From Burkholderiaceae bacterium (GTDB lineage Bacteria; Pseudomonadota; Gammaproteobacteria; Burkholderiales; Burkholderiaceae_E): 64,000 nucleotides of DNA. The stretch lies in assembly GCA_023954015.1 (NCBI GenBank), contig JAMLIS010000004.1, forward strand, positions 62,001-126,000, written 5' to 3'. Below the pieces are notes generated by a model. That model did not search any database, was not told the DNA's origin, and saw only the letters and a list, made by a program, of their open reading frames with translations. Shown here in pieces: positions 1-7,397 of this stretch. The stretch's first letter is position 1. Each line of letters starts with the position of its first letter. The translations under genes and the position numbers were made by a program.

Positions 1-134
1 ATGTAGAGGACCGTCGGGCTCACGACGCCGAGGAACAGCAACAGGAACGGGTTGTCGAGGATCTGCTGGAAAACCGGAACCCGCTCTTCGGGTTCCTGGG
101 GCGGCGCAACCTGGGAGACCTGTTTGTCGGCCAT
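1..134 (-). CDS. Small single-pass membrane protein, cut by the window edge
   Basis: The leftward frame starts at ATG 134-132 and is still open at base 1, so only 44 residues are visible. It has a charged and Pro-rich N-terminus (MADKQVSQVAPPQEPEER) followed by a hydrophobic stretch from about residue 29 (NPFLLLFLGVVSPTVLY) that reads as a membrane helix. I do not recognise a named family. It diverges from the cytochrome b/ferredoxin/reductase fusion, and an FNR-type operator lies 60 bases upstream of its start, at the right distance from a CATGAT -10 element. It may therefore be a small accessory subunit co-regulated with the fusion protein; that role is inference from position only. Confidence 0.6.
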   Translation of the reverse strand, partial: MADKQVSQVAPPQEPEERVPVFQQILDNPFLLLFLGVVSPTVLY

Positions 135-193
135 GGGACAGTGTCCTCGAGTTTTGACGCGGGCATCATGGTTGCTGGCACCGGCCCCCCGCA

Positions 194-207
194 TTGACCG
201 GGATCAA
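194..207. promoter_or_regulatory. FNR-type operator between divergent genes
   Basis: TTGACCGGGATCAA matches the FNR/ANR consensus TTGAT-N4-ATCAA at 9 of 10 defined positions. On the minus strand a CATGAT -10 hexamer lies at 170-165, which puts a start point near 158 and the operator centre about 42 bases upstream. That is the classic position for activation by FNR-family regulators. The fit is best for the leftward small membrane gene; on the plus strand I see no good -10 at the matching distance, so control of the fusion gene at 410 is less certain. Confidence 0.6.
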
Positions 208-409
208 GCGTTCGAACGCACCGGTCGCAACTTGCCACGAACGCCACCTGTCGGGGAAGCCCTTCGGCTCCTCGACGTGCGCGCGAGGGGATCCGCGCAA
301 CAATAAATGGAATGTATTCATGCTCGCAGCGGGCGTGCTGTTGCGCCGCGACGCCGTTCTCGCTACGTTGCCAGCGCCTGCGCGCCGAGGCAGGCCAACG
401 GAGAAACCC

Positions 410-2320
410 TTGCTGAAACGGATCCAGTCGCTGCTGCAACGCCTGTTCCTCGCCGCCGAAGCCGTCGGCAATCGCATCTTCGGCGACCGGCTGAATCCGC
501 TCTACTACCTGGGCGCGACAAGCTACTGGATGTTCTGGCTCGTCGTCGCCAGCGGCCTGTACCTCTACGCGTTCTACGAGACCGGCATCGACAAGACCTA
601 CGCGTCGATGGAGTCGATCACGCATGGCCAGTGGTTCGCCGGCGGGATCCTGCGCAGCGTGCACCGCTACGCGTCCGACGCGATGGTGCTGACGATGATG
701 CTGCACATGCTGCGTCACTTCTCGTTCGACCGCTATCGCAGCTTCCGTGCGTTCTCGTGGGTCAGCGGCGTCGTCGTGATGTGGCTGATCTACGTCTCCG
801 GGGTCAACGGCTTCATGCTGCCGTGGGACGAGCTCTCGCAGTTCGTGATCGTCGCCACCACCGAGTGGCTCGACGCGCTGCCGGTGTTCAACGGAATCCT
901 CACCCGAAACTTCATCACCCCCGAGGCGGTCACCGACCGGCTGTTCTCGCTGCTGTCGTTCCTGCACATCGGTATTCCGCTGGTGGCGCTGCTGGCACTG
1001 TGGGTGCACACGCAGCGCGTTCCGCGCGCCTCGCAGATCCCGCCGCGCCCGCTCGCCATCGGCCTGGTGCTGATGCTGCTCGCGATGTCGATCGTGGTGC
1101 CGGTCGTCAGCCAGGCGCCGGCCGACCTCGGCACCGTGCCAATCACGCTGGAGTTCGACTGGTTCTACCTCGTCGCGTATCCGCTGATCTACGCCTGGGA
1201 TCCGATGAAGCTGTGGGTGCTGGTCGGCGGCGTCACGCTGCTGTTGATGGCGCTGCCCTGGCTGCCGCCCGTGCGCGCCGGCAAGGAGAAGGTCTACGAG
1301 CTCACCGCGCACCCCGGGCGCCAGCAGGCGCCGGTGCGTGCCGGCGAGACGCTGCTCGACGCCGGACTGCGTGCCGACATCCCGCTGCCCTACGAATGCC
1401 GCTCGGGCGGCTGCGGCGTGTGCAAGGCGATGATGATCGGCGGCGAGGTCGACATGTCGGGCTACCAGCCCACCGCGCTGTCGGAGGACGAACGTCGTGC
1501 CGGCTGGATCCTGCTGTGCTGCGCGCGCGCGCGCTCGGACGTCGAGTTCGAATACGAGGAGAACGCGGCGGCAGCCGCGGCGCAGCGCATTCGCGAGTAC
1601 GAGGTGGTCGTCGAGCGGCTCGAGCGCCTGGCGCACGACGTCATGCTGGTCGCGCTTCGGCTGCAGCCCGGCCAGCGCATCGAATTCGAGGCCGGACAGT
1701 ATCTGAACGTCGTGCTCGAGGACGGATCGCGGCGCAGCTACTCGTTCACGTCGCCGTCCGGCAGCACCGACCTCGTCGAGCTTCAGGTGCGCCTGATGCC
1801 GGGCGGTCGCTTCACGACGCGCGTATTCGAGACGATGAAGCCCGGCGACGAACTCACGATCGAAGGTCCGATCGGCTCGTTCGTGCTGCACGAACCGAGC
1901 GACAAGCCGCTGATCTTCGTCGCCGGCGCCACCGGCTTCGCGCCGGTCAAGAGCCTGCTCGAGCAGGCGTTCCGAATGGGCATCGATCGGCCGATGTACT
2001 TCTACTGGGGCGTGCGTCGTCCGCGCGACCTCTACCTGCTCGACCTTCCGCGGCAGTGGGAGCGCGAGCACCCGAACTTCCGCTTCGTTCCGGTCGCCTC
2101 CGAGCCGCTGCCCGAGGACGACTGGGACGGCCGCAGCGGCTTCGTGCACGAGGCGATCCTCGCCGACTTCCCTGACCTGCGCGGGTTCTCGGTCTACGCC
2201 TGCGGTTCGGTGCGGATGGTCCAGGCCGCGCGTCCCGCCTTCGTCGCGCAGGGCCTGCACGAGGAAGCCTGCTACTCGGACGCGTTCACGCCGCAGTCGA
2301 CCGCGACGCCGGCGAGCTGA
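410..2320 (+). CDS. Cytochrome b - [2Fe-2S] ferredoxin - FAD/NAD(P)H reductase fusion
   Basis: This 636-residue protein joins three redox modules. Residues 1-290 are a bc1-type cytochrome b with several membrane helices and all four haem-ligand histidines at canonical spacing (His85/His99 and His186/His200, each 14 apart). The quinol-site PEWY motif is replaced by FDWF (249-252). Residues 295-380 are a plant-type ferredoxin (Cys330, Cys335, Cys338 and Cys370 or 371). Residues 395-636 are a ferredoxin-reductase module with the FAD motif RSYS (442), a nucleotide-binding GATGFAP segment (506) and CGSVRM near the end. The expected path is electron exchange between NAD(P)H and membrane haems, possibly quinone; direction and partner are unknown. 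I chose TTG 410 because GGAGA lies 6 bases upstream and the cytochrome domain begins at once; ATG 320 in the same frame is an alternative. Confidence 0.85.
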   Translation: MLKRIQSLLQRLFLAAEAVGNRIFGDRLNPLYYLGATSYWMFWLVVASGLYLYAFYETGIDKTYASMESITHGQWFAGGILRSVHRYASDAMVLTMMLHMLRHFSFDRYRSFRAFSWVSGVVVMWLIYVSGVNGFMLPWDELSQFVIVATTEWLDALPVFNGILTRNFITPEAVTDRLFSLLSFLHIGIPLVALLALWVHTQRVPRASQIPPRPLAIGLVLMLLAMSIVVPVVSQAPADLGTVPITLEFDWFYLVAYPLIYAWDPMKLWVLVGGVTLLLMALPWLPPVRAGKEKVYELTAHPGRQQAPVRAGETLLDAGLRADIPLPYECRSGGCGVCKAMMIGGEVDMSGYQPTALSEDERRAGWILLCCARARSDVEFEYEENAAAAAAQRIREYEVVVERLERLAHDVMLVALRLQPGQRIEFEAGQYLNVVLEDGSRRSYSFTSPSGSTDLVELQVRLMPGGRFTTRVFETMKPGDELTIEGPIGSFVLHEPSDKPLIFVAGATGFAPVKSLLEQAFRMGIDRPMYFYWGVRRPRDLYLLDLPRQWEREHPNFRFVPVASEPLPEDDWDGRSGFVHEAILADFPDLRGFSVYACGSVRMVQAARPAFVAQGLHEEACYSDAFTPQSTATPAS

Positions 2321-2322
2321 CG

Positions 2323-2426
2323 CGGCGCTGCAGCGGCGGCCGACGAAGCAGTCGGCGCTGCAGCGGCGGCCGACGAAGCAGTCGGCGCTGCAGCGGCGGC
2401 CGACGAAGCAGTCGGCGCCGCAGCGG
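2323..2426. repeat. 30-bp tandem repeat, about 3.4 copies
   Basis: The unit CGGCGCTGCAGCGGCGGCCG + ACGAAGCAGT repeats with a period of exactly 30 bases, three copies essentially identical and a partial fourth with one change. It begins just after the stop codon of the cytochrome b fusion and ends about 50 bases before the stop codon of the convergent slyD gene. The period is a multiple of three, but no convincing gene uses it. Identical copies suggest recent expansion. Confidence 0.9.
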
Positions 2427-2476
2427 ATCGCGTCGGCACGCCAGGCGCAGATGCCGCATCGACGCCCCGCCGAACG

Positions 2477-2974
2477 CTACCCGACCTCGTCCCCTTCGTC
2501 GGCAGCCTCGGCGCGCCGCCGCTCGTCGTCGATCTCCTCGCGGGTCGCCTCGCGCACCTCGAGCACCTGCAGCTCGAAGCGTAGCGCCATGCCGGCCAGC
2601 GGATGGTTGGCGTCGAGCACCACCGTGTCGTCGGTGAAGTCGGTGACGATGTGGATGCGTCCATCGTCCGCCTCGCCCGGAACGCCCTCGAAGGACGTCC
2701 CGCGTTCGAGGGCCGCCGGGAAACGCGCGCGCGGCGCGACCTGCACCAGCTCCGCGTCGTACTCGCCGAAGGCCTCGACCGGATCGAGCCGCGCGCTGCG
2801 CGACTCGCCCGCGCGTGCCCCTTCGAGCGCCTGCTCGATGCGCGCGAACACCGATCCGTATCCACCGTGCAGATACGTCCATTCGCGTTCGCCCGCCTCG
2901 ATCGCCTCGCCCTGCGCATCGAACAACCGGTAGCGCACCCCGACCCAGCAGTTGGCGCGGACCCGCGAATCCAT
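2477..2974 (-). CDS. slyD: SlyD-family FKBP peptidyl-prolyl isomerase
   Basis: This 165-residue cytoplasmic protein would catalyse proline cis-trans isomerisation and assist folding. The FKBP half-domains flank an inserted chaperone flap, and the family signature VLDANHPLAGMALRF followed by EVREATREEI is clear near residues 120-150. The start ATG 2974 follows GGGAGG at good spacing. Unlike E. coli SlyD it has no His/Cys-rich C-terminal tail (it ends in an acidic, Arg-containing tail), so a nickel-storage role is unlikely. It is convergent with the cytochrome b fusion across the tandem repeat. Confidence 0.88.
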   Translation of the reverse strand: MDSRVRANCWVGVRYRLFDAQGEAIEAGEREWTYLHGGYGSVFARIEQALEGARAGESRSARLDPVEAFGEYDAELVQVAPRARFPAALERGTSFEGVPGEADDGRIHIVTDFTDDTVVLDANHPLAGMALRFELQVLEVREATREEIDDERRRAEAADEGDEVG

Positions 2975-3121
2975 TCCCGACCTCCCGACGCCGGACGCAC
3001 GACGCCGGCGGGACCAGTGTAGAGCAGGCAGCGACGACGGGCCGGCACGAGCCGGGCACGTGAAATGCCGGTTCGGGAAGGCAGCGCAACGATGCGCGCC
3101 TCTACGAACGGAAGGCACGAC

Positions 3122-3829
3122 ATGACGCACAGAACCCTCCTCCTTGCCTCGCTGGCGGCCCTGGCGCTGGGTGGATGCAGCCGCAGCGACGAACCGGCGG
3201 CGCCGCCCGCGACCCCGCCCGCCGCGAGCAGCGGCACGGCCTCCAACGGTCCCCACGATGCCGGACCCGCGCCGTCGGCAGCCTCCGGCACCGCGGTTCT
3301 CGGCCCTCCGGGGCAATCGGCAGCCGAATCGGGCGACCTCGCCAACGCCGCGCGACAGGCCGCCGACGCGGCCAAGGATGCCGGCCTGAAAGCCGAGGAA
3401 GCCGCACAGGCCGCCCGCCAGAGTGCGCGTTCCGAACGCGCACAACAGGCCGAACGCAGCGGCGAGCCGACCCGATCGGCCCAGTCGACGAACGAGAAAC
3501 TCGAGAAGGCGGCTGCCGACACCGAGCAAGCCGCCGAGCGTGCGATCGACGCGGCCGACAAGGCCGGCAGCGGCGACAGCGCCGCTGCCGCGCGACAGGC
3601 GGCGCAGGCTGCCCGGACGGCGAGCGCCAAGGCCGAGCAGGCTGCCGAGCTGGCGCGCCAGACCGCAACGCCGGGCGGGCCGGCCGCCGCGCGAGGCGAT
3701 CCGATGACGAATGCTGCCGACACGACGGTCGAAGCCACCGGCAACGCGGCCGACGCAGCGAAGGCCGCTGCCGAGCGCGCCGTTGCGGCGGCGCGCCAGG
3801 CGCAGCAGAACGCGTCGGCGTCGAAGTGA
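3122..3829 (+). CDS. Ala/Glu-rich coiled-coil lipoprotein
   Basis: The protein has 235 residues from ATG 3122, which has GGAAGG upstream. It begins with a lipoprotein signal whose lipobox LGGC places the acylated cysteine at residue 19. The mature part has a low-complexity Pro/Ala/Ser linker, then long heptad-like stretches very rich in Ala, Glu, Lys and Gln (about residues 80-235), which should form helical coiled coil. The pattern recalls small Ala-rich envelope lipoproteins but I cannot assign a family. It is probably anchored in the outer membrane, since the residue after the cysteine is Ser rather than Asp. Confidence 0.75.
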   Translation: MTHRTLLLASLAALALGGCSRSDEPAAPPATPPAASSGTASNGPHDAGPAPSAASGTAVLGPPGQSAAESGDLANAARQAADAAKDAGLKAEEAAQAARQSARSERAQQAERSGEPTRSAQSTNEKLEKAAADTEQAAERAIDAADKAGSGDSAAAARQAAQAARTASAKAEQAAELARQTATPGGPAAARGDPMTNAADTTVEATGNAADAAKAAAERAVAAARQAQQNASASK

Positions 3830-3830
3830 A

Positions 3831-3854
3831 GCGCGGCGGGACGTCGGGCCGCGC
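3831..3854 (+). terminator. Possible hairpin after the lipoprotein gene
   Basis: GCGCGGC pairs with GCCGCGC across a 10-base loop, 2 bases after the stop codon. No U-run follows, so termination is only a weak suggestion. Confidence 0.3.
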
Positions 3855-3913
3855 GGCGCCCCGCTCGACGCTCTCGCCTGCGGCCTTCGCCCGGTGGCGC
3901 GCCGGCGTTCGGC

Positions 3914-4699
3914 TCAGGCGCCGATCCAGCCGATCCCGCTGTCCTGGTCGGCGACCTGCAGCCGTACAGGGTCGTCGTCGAATACCGAGGCGAGCGCTGC
4001 CCGCGCCAGTTCGGGCCGATTGTTCTGCCGACTGAGGTGCGCGGCGACGACGGTGCGCAGCCTCGAGCGGTCGATCGCAGCGAGGATTCGCGCCGCCTCT
4101 GCATTGCACAGGTGCCCCCAGTCGCCGGCGATGCGTCGCTTCAGCGCCGCCGGGTACCGCGGGTTGTGCTGCAGCAGCGCCGGGTCGTGGTTGCACTCGA
4201 GCACGAGCGCGTCCAGTCGCGAGAGTGCGCGGATCACGTGCGCGCTGCCGTGTCCGAGATCGGTAAGGACGCCGAGCCGAGTGCTGCCGTCGTCGAGCAC
4301 GTACTGCACCGGCTCGCGCGCATCGTGCGGTACCGGCACCGGCTCGATGCGCAGGCCCGCGCAGTCGAAGCCCACCGACGAATCGAAGGCACGCAGCAAG
4401 GCCCGACGATCGAAGGCGGCGGGAACGAGCGCGGCGATCGCGCGCAACGTTCCGTGCGTCAGGTGCACCGGAATGCGATGGCGATGTGCGAGACGGAAGA
4501 CCCCGCCGATGTGGTCCCCATGCTCGTGCGTGACGAGGATCGCGTCGATCTGCGCCGGATCGCGACCCGCCGCCCGCAAGCGCCGCTCGGCCTCGCGCAC
4601 GCCGAAGCCGCAGTCGATCAGCACGCAGCCGGCACCGGCAGCGCCTTCGACGAGCAGCGCGTTGCCTTCGCTGCCGCTGCCCAGGCTCGCGAAACGCAC
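3914..4699 (-). CDS. Metallo-beta-lactamase-fold hydrolase
   Basis: This 261-residue MBL-fold protein carries the two-metal motif THEHGDHIGG at residues 57-66 and an early GSGSEGNALLVE segment typical of the YycJ/WalJ-like branch. Downstream histidines fit the remaining metal ligands. The substrate cannot be read from sequence; relatives are phosphodiesterases or nucleases. The start is GTG 4699, only 4 bases after the bamC stop codon, so it is the last gene of the dapA-bamC-MBL group and is probably translated from that mRNA. Confidence 0.85.
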   Translation of the reverse strand: MRFASLGSGSEGNALLVEGAAGAGCVLIDCGFGVREAERRLRAAGRDPAQIDAILVTHEHGDHIGGVFRLAHRHRIPVHLTHGTLRAIAALVPAAFDRRALLRAFDSSVGFDCAGLRIEPVPVPHDAREPVQYVLDDGSTRLGVLTDLGHGSAHVIRALSRLDALVLECNHDPALLQHNPRYPAALKRRIAGDWGHLCNAEAARILAAIDRSRLRTVVAAHLSRQNNRPELARAALASVFDDDPVRLQVADQDSGIGWIGA

Positions 4700-4703
4700 C
4701 GCC

Positions 4704-5855
4704 CTACTTCATCTGTTCCTGCAGCAGCGTCAGGATGCGCCCGACCGTCTTGCGGTCGACCTCGCCCACCGGCTGACCCTGTGGATCGCGCACGAACACC
4801 TTGCTGCGATCCCCTTCGGCAGTGACCTCGATGCGAAAGCGCGGGCTGGCACCGGCGCGAGCCTGGCCGCTGCCGAAGATGCGCGACAGGAAACCGGGCT
4901 TCTTCCCGTCACGGCCGCCCTCGACTTCCGGATCGATGTAGCGCACGTAGTAGACACCCTTCGAACGATCGCGATCCTCGACGGTGAAGCCGCCGCGATC
5001 GAGCGCAAGGCCGACGCGCCGCCAGGCGCGATCGAAACCCTCCGACAGCTCCAGGCGCTGCGCGTCGGCCGTGTTCACCAGCGTGACGCGCTGCGCGCCG
5101 CCATCGACCGAAGCGCCCTGCGCGGCCTGGGTCGCATCCGCATCCGGGGTGAAACGCAGCATCAGTCGGCGAAGGAACTCGGCCTCGAGTTCGGGGTCGC
5201 TCGGGCGCGGCTGCCAGACGGTGCGCTCCTCGGACGCCGACGTGTAGACCTCGATCATCCCCCGGTGCGTGACGTAGACGGCGGTACCGCCGCCCGGCTC
5301 GCGCTCGAGGCGCGTGCGGAACTTGTCGCGCTCGCCGGTGGAGTAGAGCTGGTCGAAGACGCGGCCCATCGTGCGGCGAATGAAATCGAGCGGCAGCTTC
5401 GCGTGGTTCTCGGCCCAGTCGGTTTCGATGACGCCCGTCTGCGGCGACTCGCTCTCGACCGTGAAACCGGATTCGCGCCAGAAGTCGAGCACGACCGGCC
5501 ACACCTTCTCGGGCGGAGCATCGACGACGAGCCAGCGCTGGTCGCCCTGGCGCTCGATGTGCGCACCGGCGACCGAGGGGAGCACCTGCGTGGCGCCCTG
5601 CGCCGGCGTCGCCCCGCGACTGCGCTCGAAGGACGACCAGGTCCGGTCGCTGTCCGCGCGCTCGGGGATCGTGAAGCGATCGTCGCCGCGCGGCTTCGTC
5701 AGGTCGGGCGGCACCTCCAGCGACGGCAGCTTGGTCGACGAGCGGTAATCGATGCGGCTCGCCTCGTCGATCTTCTCGGTGATGCCGCAGGCTGCGAGCA
5801 ATGCGCACAACGAAGCAACCGTCGCGCAGCGCGCGGCGGCCGACACTCTCGTCAT
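4704..5855 (-). CDS. bamC: Outer membrane assembly lipoprotein BamC
   Basis: BamC is a lipoprotein of the BAM complex that inserts beta-barrel proteins into the outer membrane. The 383-residue product has a lipoprotein signal ending LLAAC (Cys about residue 21), the conserved unstructured BamD-binding segment (YRSSTKLPSLEVPPDLTKP), and two helix-grip domains, the second ending near the C-terminus. The start ATG 5855 lies 2 bases after the dapA stop codon, an arrangement also known in E. coli (dapA-bamC). Confidence 0.93.
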   Translation of the reverse strand: MTRVSAAARCATVASLCALLAACGITEKIDEASRIDYRSSTKLPSLEVPPDLTKPRGDDRFTIPERADSDRTWSSFERSRGATPAQGATQVLPSVAGAHIERQGDQRWLVVDAPPEKVWPVVLDFWRESGFTVESESPQTGVIETDWAENHAKLPLDFIRRTMGRVFDQLYSTGERDKFRTRLEREPGGGTAVYVTHRGMIEVYTSASEERTVWQPRPSDPELEAEFLRRLMLRFTPDADATQAAQGASVDGGAQRVTLVNTADAQRLELSEGFDRAWRRVGLALDRGGFTVEDRDRSKGVYYVRYIDPEVEGGRDGKKPGFLSRIFGSGQARAGASPRFRIEVTAEGDRSKVFVRDPQGQPVGEVDRKTVGRILTLLQEQMK

Positions 5856-5857
5856 CG

Positions 5858-6736
<879 letters not shown>

Positions 6737-6765
6737 GATGGTCGGCCGCTGGAAAACGAGACATT

Positions 6766-7338
6766 CTAGCCGAGCGACGCGAGTGCCCCGGTGTCGCGCG
6801 ACCGGGTAGCACAGATGCGCTGCACGACTGCCGCAGCGGGCCGGTTCGTGATGCCCGTCTCGTAGCCGAGCACGGTCAGTCCGGCCCGGCGCGAGCGCAC
6901 GAGCAGCTCGCCGGGCGCGAGCAGGAAAGCCGGATTCGACGGGCGCCCGTAGCGTTCGTTGCCTTGCGCGAAGGTCTCGTAGACGAGCAATCCGCCCGGC
7001 GCGACCAGCGAAGCGAGCAGCGCGAAGCGCGGCCGGAACAGGTAGTTCGCGACGAGCACCGCGTCGAAGCGCTCGTGCGCGGCGAAGGGCCACGGGCCGA
7101 CCTCGAGATCGGCGACGCGCAGCGAGATCTTCCCGCTGCGCGCGTGCGCGAGTGCCTGTTCGTCGCGATCGACGGCGAGGACCTGCAGGCCGAGTCCGCA
7201 GGCCGCCAGCGCGTGCCTTCCCGATCCGGCAGCGAAATCCAGGACGGTGTCGCCGGGCGACAGGCGAGCGAGCCATCGAAGGATCCAGGACGAAGCCGCG
7301 GGGGAAGACGCGCAGCGGTGATCTTTCGGCTCGGACAC
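6766..7338 (-). CDS. Class I SAM-dependent methyltransferase
   Basis: The 190-residue protein has the SAM-binding motif [14 protein letters not shown] near residue 29, an acidic motif II ([11 protein letters not shown]) and the post-motif LVANYLFRP. The small size and fold resemble the TehB/UbiE-like group, but the methyl acceptor cannot be told. I chose GTG 7338 because GAGGAA precedes it by 6 bases. It is transcribed away from the GGDEF/EAL gene and sits 29 bases upstream of dapA, so it may start the same transcript. Confidence 0.85.
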   Translation of the reverse strand: MSEPKDHRCASSPAASSWILRWLARLSPGDTVLDFAAGSGRHALAACGLGLQVLAVDRDEQALAHARSGKISLRVADLEVGPWPFAAHERFDAVLVANYLFRPRFALLASLVAPGGLLVYETFAQGNERYGRPSNPAFLLAPGELLVRSRRAGLTVLGYETGITNRPAAAVVQRICATRSRDTGALASLG

Positions 7339-7397
7339 GACAAATTCCTCGTTAGGGTCGCGCGCTTCCGCTACAGTGGCGCCGACTTGCGGCCGCT

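Noticed and set aside
2272..4104. A long open frame through the 30-bp repeat with Ser/Ala-rich repeats
   Set aside because: The repeat is a multiple of three and so stays open, but the frame overlaps slyD and the lipoprotein antisense and shows no domain.
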